The notes beneath the pieces are model-generated. The model saw only the letters and a list, made by a program, of their open reading frames with translations. It was not told the origin of the DNA and ran no database searches. Below, piece after piece: positions 36,032 to 43,368 of a stretch of 64,000 bases of DNA. Numbering within the stretch: position 1 is the stretch's first letter; every line of letters starts with the position of its first letter. The stretch lies in the NCBI GenBank assembly GCA_019638355.1, contig JAHBTY010000004.1, forward strand, positions 547,615-611,614. The letters run 5' to 3'. A program made the position numbers and the translations under genes. Source of the DNA: Cyclobacteriaceae bacterium. GTDB taxonomy: Bacteria; Bacteroidota; Bacteroidia; Cytophagales; Cyclobacteriaceae.

Positions 36032-36493
36032 TTACTTCATTTTAGATGAGGCCAACACTACTGCTTCTTTTATGCGGTGGTAAGTTCCGCAACGGCAAAT
36101 ATTACCATTCATGGCAGTGGCAATCTGCTCTTCGGACGGCTTGGGATTTTTAGCCAGCAAGGCAGCCGCGCTCATGATCTGCCCGGCCTGGCAATAACCA
36201 CATTGGGGTACATCTACCTCTTGCCATGCCTGCTGTACAGGATGGTCACCCTCTTTCGACAACCCTTCAATGGTAGTAACCTTACTGGTGCCAATAGCCG
36301 AGATAGGTAATGAGCACGAACGTACCGCTGTACCATTCAGGTGCACAGTGCAGGCACCGCATTGTGCAATACCACAACCGTACTTGGTGCCCACCAGGCC
36401 CAGCGCATCGCGCAGCACCCACAATAGTGGTGTATCGGAAGCAACATCTACTTTTCTTGTTTCTCCATTTACATTGATTGAATAAGCTGCCAT
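36032..36493 (-). CDS. (2Fe-2S) ferredoxin subunit of the molybdenum hydroxylase (IorA-like)
   Basis: 153 residues. A plant-type ferredoxin cluster with Cys40, 45, 48 and 60 ([24 protein letters not shown]) is followed by an all-helix cluster with Cys98, 101, 133 and 135 ([26 protein letters not shown]). These are the two clusters of xanthine-oxidase-type small subunits. It overlaps no signal sequence; it is probably exported with the large subunit. First gene of a two-gene operon. Confidence 0.93.
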   Translation of the reverse strand: MAAYSINVNGETRKVDVASDTPLLWVLRDALGLVGTKYGCGIAQCGACTVHLNGTAVRSCSLPISAIGTSKVTTIEGLSKEGDHPVQQAWQEVDVPQCGYCQAGQIMSAAALLAKNPKPSEEQIATAMNGNICRCGTYHRIKEAVVLASSKMK

Positions 36494-36533
36494 GTGTTTT
36501 ATTATTATGTGAAAGTTTAGACTATAGGAAAAT

Positions 36534-36541
36534 CAAAGGTA
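36534..36541 (-). promoter_or_regulatory. Candidate -7 box of the molybdenum hydroxylase operon
   Basis: The minus strand reads TACCTTTG, a perfect TAnnTTTG element, about 41 bases before the ATG of the (2Fe-2S) subunit. No convincing -33 element is visible. Confidence 0.4.
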
Positions 36542-36699
36542 AGTTAAGGATTTTGTTCATTTATACTATTGGAAAAATACCTGAGTTACATCCGGAATTT
36601 ATGAGTGGTAGCCGGTACGGCTAACCCACATTTTATCCTTGTTCCCTATTTCGTATTAACTTAAGTTTAACCCCATCAAGGCTTAACTTTGATACACGT

Positions 36700-38565
36700 T
36701 TGAAAAACCTATTTTACAAAGTTCAGATTTTAGTGCGGTGGTTAAAGCGCAACATAACCGATCGCGTGATAGGCCAAACCCGGTTTTGGGTTACACAAAT
36801 TCTACAAGTTGCCTATCGCATTAGCAACACACTTTTACCCCCTGCTACCCTCGTAGCATTTTGCCAGGTTGTGTACGATTTCGGGTTTCATCCATTTTAT
36901 AATTCAGAGGCACACTTTGCCCGCTACCTGTTTCCTGTTTTATTGACCCTGAAAAGCCTCTTTGTTATTCGTTTTTTTTCTGGTTTTGTAAAATTAAAAG
37001 AATGGCGTGCGCATGTATATGCCTTTGCTTTAATTGTATTAACGTTCTACCTGCAGCAGTTGGCTATAGAAGTGCAAAGTCTGGGTGGAATTAATAGCAC
37101 TGAGTTTCTAATCAAAAAGTTGTTACTATACGGTTTTATAATTTTCCTTTTTGTAACAGAAGCCTCCGGGTTATTAAAATACCTGTATCGAAGAAGACAA
37201 AATACAGCCTTTGTATTCATTATCAGTTTTGTGGTGATTATTATAGTGGGAGGGTTGCTGCTGTTGTTACCAACTGCTACCGTAAAAGGTATTTCGGTGG
37301 TGGATGCATTTTTTACTTCGGCCAGTGCTGTTTGTGTTACCGGCCTTGCAACACTTAACACCGCTGCCGACTTTACATCCGTTGGTAAGATTATAATACT
37401 TTTTCTCATTCAGGTTGGTGGCCTCGGCATTATGACGTTTACAGGATTGCTGGCTTACCTCGCAGCAGGTTCTGTTTCATTTCACAACCAGGTAGCCCTT
37501 AAAAGCATGGTAAGCAGTAATCGCATTAGTAATGTTATTAGCATCGTGGGGCGCATTATTATGGTTACATTTTTTTTCGAAGCAATTGGAGCTTTGCTGA
37601 TATACATCAGTATAGATGGCGAGTTATTTGACCGTAAGGTAGAACATGTGTTCTTTTCGGTGTTTCATGCCATCTCAGCTTTTTGCAATGCCGGGTTCTC
37701 TACCTTGCCTGATGGCCTTAATACTGCAACAGTAAAATTTAACTACCCATTACATTTAATTCTGGCCACATTAATTGTGTTGGGTGGTATGGGTTTTCCG
37801 ATTGTGTTTAATATCTTTTCATACTTCCGTAGAAAGTTTGTACGCCTTATTAATCGTTTGTTGCACAACCCGCTTCGCGAAAGCCAAACCCGAATCATAC
37901 AGGTAAATTCAAAAATTGCCTTGTGGGCCAGCCTGATCTTACTAGTAACAGGAATGACTTGTTACCTGGTATTTGAATACAATGCCAGCTTACAAGAACA
38001 CACCAGCGTTGGTGGAAAAATTGTAACCGCTATTTTCGGTTCGGTTACACCACGCACCGCGGGCTTTAATACGGTAAACATGCAAGCACTTACATTGCCC
38101 ACGGTAATGATTTACCTGTTGTTGATGTGGATCGGAGCTTCGCCTTCTTCTACCGGTGGCGGAATCAAAACAACCACCTTTGCTGTTGCTTTTCTAAATC
38201 TGCGGGCACTACTTACCGGAAACAACCGAATGGAAGTTTTTCGCACCCAAATCAGCGAGACATCTATTAACAGGGCTTTTGCAGTTATTTTTATATCGCT
38301 TATCATCATCGGTATTGCTGTGTTGCTGATTTCGGTTTCTGACACTCAGTTTGGTTTATTGGAAATCTCATTCGAAGTTTTTTCGGCATTTAGTACGGTA
38401 GGTTTAACATTAGGTCTTACCCCGCAGCTTTCAGCCAGCAGTAAGATAATTTTAATTGTAACTATGTTTATTGGTCGCGTAGGTTCGCTAACCTTGTTAA
38501 TGGCGTTTGCTGCACAAAGTAAAAAACAACTCCATCAGTATCCGGTAGAAGAAATCATGTATTAA
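36700..38565 (+). CDS. Potassium uptake membrane subunit (TrkH/KtrB family)
   Basis: 621 residues, starting at a TTG (36700) that gives MKNLFYKVQIL; no other start is in reach. Twelve or so hydrophobic segments contain four pore-loop motifs with the filter glycine: SASAVCVTGLAT, HAISAFCNAGFSTLPDG, FGSVTPRTAGFNTVN and FSAFSTVGLTLGLTP. The unusual N-terminal 200 residues add extra helices, longer than KtrB. TAACTTTG at 36684-36691 could be a -7 box right before the start (possible leaderless transcript). The RCK partner follows 55 bases downstream. Inner-membrane K+ uptake, regulated by nucleotide. Confidence 0.92.
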   Translation: MKNLFYKVQILVRWLKRNITDRVIGQTRFWVTQILQVAYRISNTLLPPATLVAFCQVVYDFGFHPFYNSEAHFARYLFPVLLTLKSLFVIRFFSGFVKLKEWRAHVYAFALIVLTFYLQQLAIEVQSLGGINSTEFLIKKLLLYGFIIFLFVTEASGLLKYLYRRRQNTAFVFIISFVVIIIVGGLLLLLPTATVKGISVVDAFFTSASAVCVTGLATLNTAADFTSVGKIIILFLIQVGGLGIMTFTGLLAYLAAGSVSFHNQVALKSMVSSNRISNVISIVGRIIMVTFFFEAIGALLIYISIDGELFDRKVEHVFFSVFHAISAFCNAGFSTLPDGLNTATVKFNYPLHLILATLIVLGGMGFPIVFNIFSYFRRKFVRLINRLLHNPLRESQTRIIQVNSKIALWASLILLVTGMTCYLVFEYNASLQEHTSVGGKIVTAIFGSVTPRTAGFNTVNMQALTLPTVMIYLLLMWIGASPSSTGGGIKTTTFAVAFLNLRALLTGNNRMEVFRTQISETSINRAFAVIFISLIIIGIAVLLISVSDTQFGLLEISFEVFSAFSTVGLTLGLTPQLSASSKIILIVTMFIGRVGSLTLLMAFAAQSKKQLHQYPVEEIMY

Positions 38566-38620
38566 TTGAGCAACATACTTTATCGAGCTGGTGGAAATTA
38601 TAAAGTAACATAAGTAAGAC

Positions 38621-39304
38621 ATGAAATATATTGTATTCGGATTAGGAAGCTACGGTTCATCGCTTGCCACTAAGTTGGTTGATCTGGGCCATGAAGTTTT
38701 TGGTGTAGATATTCTACAGGAACGCACCGAAAAAAATAAGAATAAAATTACCTATGCTGTAGCAATGGATGCAACCAATCCTGAAGCTATACTGGACTTA
38801 CCGTTAAAGGAAGCCGATGCCATTATAATTGCGATCGGTGAAAATGAAGGCACCATTATTCTGCTAGCCGCTTTGCTGAAACAAATTGGTGTGAAACGGA
38901 TTATAAGCCGGGTTACGTCACCGCTGCAAAAAACTGTATTGGAAACAATGGGACTGAATGAGTTTGTTTATCCCGAACAAAACTCAGCCGAACGTATGGC
39001 GCACAAATTAAGTTTTTCGGGTGTGGTGGATTCGTACCGGGTGTGCGAACACTACCAGGTAATTGAAGTACATATACCCGCCCGATTGGTTGGCAGTAAA
39101 ATAAGCGAAATAGATTTTGAAGAATACCAACTGGTATTGGTAACTGTTAAACGAAAAGTTGAAGAGAAAAATTTACTTGGAGCCATGCGCGAAAAAATGC
39201 AAACATTAGGACGGGTGAACGATACCTTGCAACTGAAGCCTGAAGATACAATGGTATTATTTGGTGAACCCAAAAAGATCAGGATGTTTGCAGAGCGCGC
39301 CTGA
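38621..39304 (+). CDS. Potassium uptake regulatory subunit (TrkA/KtrA, RCK domains)
   Basis: 227 residues. An N-terminal RCK_N Rossmann domain with the motif KYIVFGLGSYGSSLATKLVDLGHEVFGVD, then Asp pairs at AVAMDATNPEAIL, and a C-terminal RCK_C domain (about residues 140-225). It binds NAD(H) or ATP and gates the KtrB channel. The 3' end overlaps the convergent MpaB-like gene by 26 bases. Confidence 0.93.
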   Translation: MKYIVFGLGSYGSSLATKLVDLGHEVFGVDILQERTEKNKNKITYAVAMDATNPEAILDLPLKEADAIIIAIGENEGTIILLAALLKQIGVKRIISRVTSPLQKTVLETMGLNEFVYPEQNSAERMAHKLSFSGVVDSYRVCEHYQVIEVHIPARLVGSKISEIDFEEYQLVLVTVKRKVEEKNLLGAMREKMQTLGRVNDTLQLKPEDTMVLFGEPKKIRMFAERA

Positions 39305-40106
39305 TAATAACTTCCCTTAAATTATCCTTTTGCTTAATGATTGGTTTGTAATCTAAATCCCGAATTGCTTTTTTATACTTCGCTGGCAGCAGTAATGATT
39401 TTATAGTATCATCTAACTTTACAAGTCTGCTAAGTTTATACAGTATTAGCAACGGGTATAGCAGCGAAACTTTTCCAAGCCTCAATAGTTGTTGTACGGC
39501 TTGCGGAACAATAGCCGTTTGTACTTCCCGCAAAATCCAATAGCGAATAGCCCCAAGGTGCTTTTGGTATTGCGAAAACAAATCGGTTGTAAATGAACTG
39601 TGTTGCAGATTTGCGTGCAGGTGCTGATGGCGCATCCGCTTCCATTCATGGTATGTTTTCGGTAAACCAGCCATGCCCATTCTGATGCCCAGTCGGTTAA
39701 AAACCTGAAACACTTCTTCGCGTTCGGCATCAGTTAACTTGCGTTCCAGTATTTCAAATGCCCGAATAGAATAATCAATCAACATAAACAATACATCGCG
39801 ATAAGCCCAATCAGGAATTTTTGCACCGCGATTGATTTCTACCTGTGCATGGATACTCGTCATCGCATCAATAGTACGCAATGCGGTTTCTTTTTCAGAA
39901 AACATAATGCTACGTGCATACGAAACGGTAGAGAATAACCTGCCTATAGGATCGGCTGGCAAACGTCCGGTAAAGTATAGCCAATCAACTGATTTATTCA
40001 GCGCAAACTCGGCAGCCGCACCTGCAAAAATAAAAAGCACGGTATCGCTGCGGCCCCAGATCTGGCGCACAATGGAATCCTGATCAACAAAATATTCTTT
40101 AGCCAC
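39279..40106 (-). CDS. Oxygenase MpaB family (DUF2236) protein
   Basis: 275 residues. IVRQIWGRSDTVLFIFAGAAAEFALNKSVDWLYFTGRLPADPIGRLFSTVSYARSIMFSE, then HAQVEINRGAKIPDWAYRDVLFMLIDYSIRAFE and PKTYHEWKRMRHQHLHANL carry the DUF2236 heme-binding-like pattern of MpaB and latex-clearing proteins. Probably a heme-dependent oxygenase; no transmembrane segment. It is the third gene of a minus-strand operon, with a 2-base gap to the DUF2809 gene, and overlaps the KtrA stop by 26 bases. Confidence 0.78.
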   Translation of the reverse strand: MAKEYFVDQDSIVRQIWGRSDTVLFIFAGAAAEFALNKSVDWLYFTGRLPADPIGRLFSTVSYARSIMFSEKETALRTIDAMTSIHAQVEINRGAKIPDWAYRDVLFMLIDYSIRAFEILERKLTDAEREEVFQVFNRLGIRMGMAGLPKTYHEWKRMRHQHLHANLQHSSFTTDLFSQYQKHLGAIRYWILREVQTAIVPQAVQQLLRLGKVSLLYPLLILYKLSRLVKLDDTIKSLLLPAKYKKAIRDLDYKPIIKQKDNLREVIIRRALQTS

Positions 40107-40108
40107 TG

Positions 40109-40480
40109 CTAAACTCTTATTTGATTTCGCTCAGCCATTAACACAATACCTGTACCAACCACATAGGCCAACATATCGAACCACGCGAAAGAAGTTCCTA
40201 TAACCGTGCGCATCAGTTCTGATTTTTCGAGACCTAACACGTTTAATATTCTTATATACTGTAGAAATTCGATCGCGAAAGCAAAAAGTAACACACCAAT
40301 AGCGAGAACAAATTCTGGCATATCTAAGAATGATTTAACAAAACAATAGATTAGAATAACCACCAGTACATCGCCCATATACGGCCTGACAAAGTTATCG
40401 TGTAGGAATAATGCAATCAGTACCTCAGCAATAAAGAGCAGAATAGTTAAGCCAAAATAATTCTTATTGAATTTCAACAT
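40109..40480 (-). CDS. DUF2809 integral membrane protein
   Basis: 123 residues, four hydrophobic segments. LKFNKNYFGLTILLFIAEVLIALFLHDNFVRPYMGDVLVVILIYCFVKS and FAFAIEFLQYIRILNVLGLEKSELMRTVIGTSFAWFDMLAYVVGTGIV match the DUF2809 family (the RPYxGDVLVV and GTSFAWxDMLAY pieces are typical). Inner membrane, unknown role. Middle gene of the 41068-39279 operon. Confidence 0.8.
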   Translation of the reverse strand: MLKFNKNYFGLTILLFIAEVLIALFLHDNFVRPYMGDVLVVILIYCFVKSFLDMPEFVLAIGVLLFAFAIEFLQYIRILNVLGLEKSELMRTVIGTSFAWFDMLAYVVGTGIVLMAERNQIRV

Positions 40481-40495
40481 GTTTGGCAGATGGAA

Positions 40496-41068
40496 CTAAC
40501 CTTCTGTTTTTGCTTGCGCCTGTTGCAAGGCCACATAACGAAACAACAAACCCGCTATGCAATACAGAAAGATGAAGAATGCATTCACCGCAATAATTTC
40601 AGCCACTGAACTACCTGGATAAGATTGCATGTTGGCTAGTAACGCCACACTAGCAACCAACACCAACGCAATGGCTGCGGCAAACATGGTTAACTCCAAG
40701 CCCTTAGCTGTAAAACCTGAAAAGAAAGTACCAATTATCACCACGGCTACAACGCCTATGTACATTAAGTTGCCTGCATGTGGTCCGCCACCAATAAGTC
40801 CAACAGCCAGGTTAGCCCACACCATTAGAAATGTGGTACCGATAGCTGCACCATAAGCTGCCCGTTGAATAAAGTTAGGTGTGTATCGGGTTAGCAATAC
40901 ATAGGCTGAACCCATTGCGAAAATGAGAATACCCATAATTATAAAATCGCCTGCGCTCCAGTTCACTTCAGGCGTAAACTGCATGGCAATAAAAGGTATA
41001 GACAAGATGAGTAACGTAGTAGCCCCTACTCCGGGAAGGGTGTGCAGGAATTTGATCAGGGATTTCAT
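40496..41068 (-). CDS. Unknown multi-helix membrane protein
   Basis: 190 residues with about six hydrophobic segments separated by short loops and no recognisable motif. The longest loop (LTRYTPNFIQRAAYGAA) is basic. I do not recognise a family. It is the first gene of an operon with DUF2809 and MpaB-like genes, 15 bases apart, so a membrane-linked role with those partners is possible but unproven. Confidence 0.55.
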   Translation of the reverse strand: MKSLIKFLHTLPGVGATTLLILSIPFIAMQFTPEVNWSAGDFIIMGILIFAMGSAYVLLTRYTPNFIQRAAYGAAIGTTFLMVWANLAVGLIGGGPHAGNLMYIGVVAVVIIGTFFSGFTAKGLELTMFAAAIALVLVASVALLANMQSYPGSSVAEIIAVNAFFIFLYCIAGLLFRYVALQQAQAKTEG

Positions 41069-41096
41069 AACTAAAATATGGTTGTGAATTATGATT

Positions 41097-41104
41097 CAAA
41101 AGTA
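41097..41104 (-). promoter_or_regulatory. Candidate -7 box for the operon starting at 41068
   Basis: The minus strand reads TACTTTTG at 41097-41104, preceded by CTTG about 20 bases up, a fair match to the Bacteroidota -33/-7 pattern. It lies 28 bases before the start codon of the membrane protein gene. Confidence 0.45.
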
Positions 41105-41197
41105 CTTTGTGTTTAAAAGTAAAACAAGAAATCCTAAACTTTTTTATTCAAAACGCTGAATCCAATCAGAAAATAAAGGATTTAAGTACTTTGCATC

Positions 41198-41656
41198 ATG
41201 TACACCCGCGAAGAATCATCCCGCTTACGGCAAGAATTCTGGACAACCTTTGGCCGGTACATGAGTCCAGTTCCCTCAGTTGAAGGCAACAACGTAAACT
41301 GGATCAACTACCACACGGGCGTAAACAACTTGTTCTTTCGCATGAATGCCGATGGTAGCGAAGCGAGCATTGCCATTACGCTCGAACATCGGGATTTGCA
41401 TTTACAAGCGGCCTACTTTGAAAAGCTGAGAACATTTAAAAAAATGTTGCATGCTGAACTACAGGAAGAGTGGGTTTGGAAGTTGCATGATGAAACCAAC
41501 AACCGGATTATCAGTCGTGTATATAAAGCACTACCTGATGTTTCAGTTCTTAATAAAGAAACATGGCCAGAAATAATTTCATTCTTTAAACCGCGCATAG
41601 TTGCGTTGGATCGGTTTTGGGAAAATGCGAAGTATGGGTTTGAGGAGAGTGAATGA
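41198..41656 (+). CDS. DUF4268 family protein
   Basis: 152 residues. MYTREESSRLRQEFWTTFGRYMSPVPSVEG, GVNNLFFRMNADGSEASIAITLEHRDLHLQAAYFEKLRTFKKML and EWVWKLHDETNNRIISRVYKAL, WPEIISFFKPRIVALDRFWENAK match DUF4268 over its whole length. Cytosolic; no function known. It is alone between the membrane operon and the genes at 41.7 kb. Confidence 0.8.
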   Translation: MYTREESSRLRQEFWTTFGRYMSPVPSVEGNNVNWINYHTGVNNLFFRMNADGSEASIAITLEHRDLHLQAAYFEKLRTFKKMLHAELQEEWVWKLHDETNNRIISRVYKALPDVSVLNKETWPEIISFFKPRIVALDRFWENAKYGFEESE

Positions 41657-41680
41657 GAGTACTAAATCTAAGAGGTAAAC

Positions 41681-42268
41681 TTATTTTTCCCTTGTTAGCC
41701 TTTTGACAAATGTACCTCCCAATGGAGAAAGTTCGTAACCGACATCGCGACTTATCGTCAGACCAAGGTTTTTAAGTTTACGGATATTAAGTTTCAACCA
41801 TTGCTTTTCAAAGCCGGTTAATTTCGCCAGATCAACAGCTCGCAGTTTAGGATTTCCTTTTATCGCCAGCAAAACTTTTTTAGTCCATAAACCTTGCTTG
41901 CTGTACTTATCCAGGCGAACCAATTTTTCTTTTAGGTCCGCAAAAGCGGATTCTGTTAATGCCGTGTTTTCTCTTAATTCGATACGGGGATCTTCAGCGT
42001 GGTAGCGCAGTTCTATTTTATAAATATTGCTGTTATCATTTTGGCGTAATGATTTCAATAACTGTTCCTTATTCTCAAAACCTGCATCCTGAATATCCTT
42101 CTTTGAAATCTGCGATTCTTTTACGGTAGAGATTCTCACTACTTTCACTAACCCAATAAAAGTTTTAAGCAAGGTGCCTGCTTTTACCGCTGGCTTCTCC
42201 CATCTTCTGAAAGCCAACTTGATGGTTCCTGATTTAATGCCTTGCAGATGTATAGCTTTAATCAACAT
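41681..42268 (-). CDS. Protein with N-terminal ASCH/PUA-like domain and C-terminal winged helix
   Basis: 195 residues. IHLQGIKSGTIKLAFRRWEKPAVKAGTLLKTFIGLVKVVRI reads as an ASCH/PUA-like nucleic-acid-binding fold. The second half (KLRAVDLAKLTGFEKQWLKLNIRKLKNLGLTISRDVGYELSPLG) is a winged-helix layout. The combination suggests an RNA- or DNA-binding regulator; specific family uncertain. Transcribed with the DUF2200 gene upstream (23-base gap). Confidence 0.6.
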   Translation of the reverse strand: MLIKAIHLQGIKSGTIKLAFRRWEKPAVKAGTLLKTFIGLVKVVRISTVKESQISKKDIQDAGFENKEQLLKSLRQNDNSNIYKIELRYHAEDPRIELRENTALTESAFADLKEKLVRLDKYSKQGLWTKKVLLAIKGNPKLRAVDLAKLTGFEKQWLKLNIRKLKNLGLTISRDVGYELSPLGGTFVKRLTREK

Positions 42269-42291
42269 GGTTACATGATTGAAGATTGTAT

Positions 42292-42651
42292 CTATTTCCT
42301 CAAAATCTTGTCCATTGCTTTTCCTTTGGCCAACTCATCAATTAGTTTATCCATGTACCGGATTTTTTTCATCAAGGGATCGTTTATTTCTTCAATGCGA
42401 TAGCCACAAATTACACCGGTAATCTTTGACACGTTTGGATTTAGTTGTGGTGCCTGCGCGAAAAAGGTTTCGAAATCAACTTTGGTATCGATTTGTTGTT
42501 GCAAGGCCTTTTGGGTGTAGCCGGTAAGCCAGCATATAATCTCATCTACTTCTTCTTTAGTGCGACCTTTCTTCTCGGCTTTGGTAATGTAATGTGGATA
42601 TACTCCGGCAAAAGCCATTTTAAAAACACGTTGATTGTTTTTGGTATTCAT
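42292..42651 (-). CDS. DUF2200 protein
   Basis: 119 residues. [45 protein letters not shown] and [61 protein letters not shown] match DUF2200 almost without gaps. Small, cytosolic, unknown function. The gap to the DUF559 gene (42652-42911) has no gene I can support, only a short hairpin around CAGGTC/GACCTG at 42822-42843. Confidence 0.85.
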   Translation of the reverse strand: MNTKNNQRVFKMAFAGVYPHYITKAEKKGRTKEEVDEIICWLTGYTQKALQQQIDTKVDFETFFAQAPQLNPNVSKITGVICGYRIEEINDPLMKKIRYMDKLIDELAKGKAMDKILRK

Positions 42652-42911
42652 AACGATTCAGGTTATCCGATCGAGGTAAAATTAGAGGATTATGATTTGT
42701 TATAATAATTGCTCGTAATCGCCTACATTTTTTTGAAATGCATGCTTGCTTCCGACACGATGCAGGGGAGCAAAATCGCAGTCGATAAGGTTTAATCCGT
42801 ATAGCACAAAATATATGATCAGTCAGGTCAGGAAGACCTGAGTGCGATATGATTATATAACTTTTCCTTGTAAGACAATTTAAAACCAAGAGCGAATCAT
42901 TAACTTCGATA

Positions 42912-43292
42912 ATGGACTTACCTTTTCATCAAAATGCTTCGTGGAAAATTTTCGAAAACGCAAGGTCTTTAAAAAAAGTAATGACCCCTTCTGAAAATCT
43001 TCTTTGGCAGAACCTGAGAAACAGAAAGGTGAATAACTTTAAATTCAGAAGGCAGCATCCGATATCACACTATATCGTTGATTTTTATTGTCATGAGGCC
43101 AAACTTGTTGTCGAGGTAGATGGTGCCATTCATTTCATAAATGACAATCCTGAGTATGATCAACTCAGAACTCTTCAACTGGAAGAGTTTGGTTTAAAAG
43201 TGATTCGGTTTAGAAATGAAGAAGTGCTGAAGAACATGCAGATGGTTTTAGAAGAAATCAGAAAACACCTCACCCCTGGCCCCTCACCTTAA
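42912..43292 (+). CDS. DUF559 endonuclease-domain protein (Vsr-like fold)
   Basis: 126 residues. FHQNASWKIFENARSLKKVMTPSENLLWQNLRNRKVNNFKFRRQHPISHYIVDFYCHEAKLVVEVDGAIH, with the later VIRFRNEEVLKNM, is the DUF559 pattern: a REL-like KFRRQHPIxxYIVDFYC core with a conserved Asp-Glu-Asp (VEVDG) similar to very-short-patch-repair nucleases. The last residues HLTPGPSP are encoded by a palindromic repeat that begins in the coding region, so the natural C-terminus has been extended or replaced. Possible role in DNA cleavage or element mobility is inference. Confidence 0.85.
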   Translation: MDLPFHQNASWKIFENARSLKKVMTPSENLLWQNLRNRKVNNFKFRRQHPISHYIVDFYCHEAKLVVEVDGAIHFINDNPEYDQLRTLQLEEFGLKVIRFRNEEVLKNMQMVLEEIRKHLTPGPSP

Positions 43293-43368
43293 AGGAGAGG
43301 GGAAAGTGATCGTATTAAGTTCTTACATGTTCCCTTCTCCTGAATAGGAGAAGGGTTAGGGATGAGGT
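43267..43368. repeat. Inverted pair of ACCTCACCC...GGAGAGGGGAA elements between convergent genes
   Basis: Copy 1 at 43267-43308 (ACCTCACCCCTGGCCCCTCA, then AAAGGAGAGGGGAA) ends the DUF559 gene. Copy 2 at 43330-43368, inverted (TTCCCTTCTCCTGAATAGGA, then AGGGATGAGGT), encodes the last residues of HrpB. Each holds a smaller stem, and together they form a long hairpin between two convergent genes. Such sequences occur widely in Bacteroidota as extra C-termini ending LTPGPSP. Confidence 0.7.

Noticed and set aside
39279-39304. Wrong stop for KtrA or the MpaB-like gene because of the 26-base overlap
   Set aside because: Both reading frames keep family length; convergent overlaps of this size are normal.
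42822-42843. CAGGTC/GACCTG hairpin as terminator
   Set aside because: Short stem without T run and not placed at the end of a gene.
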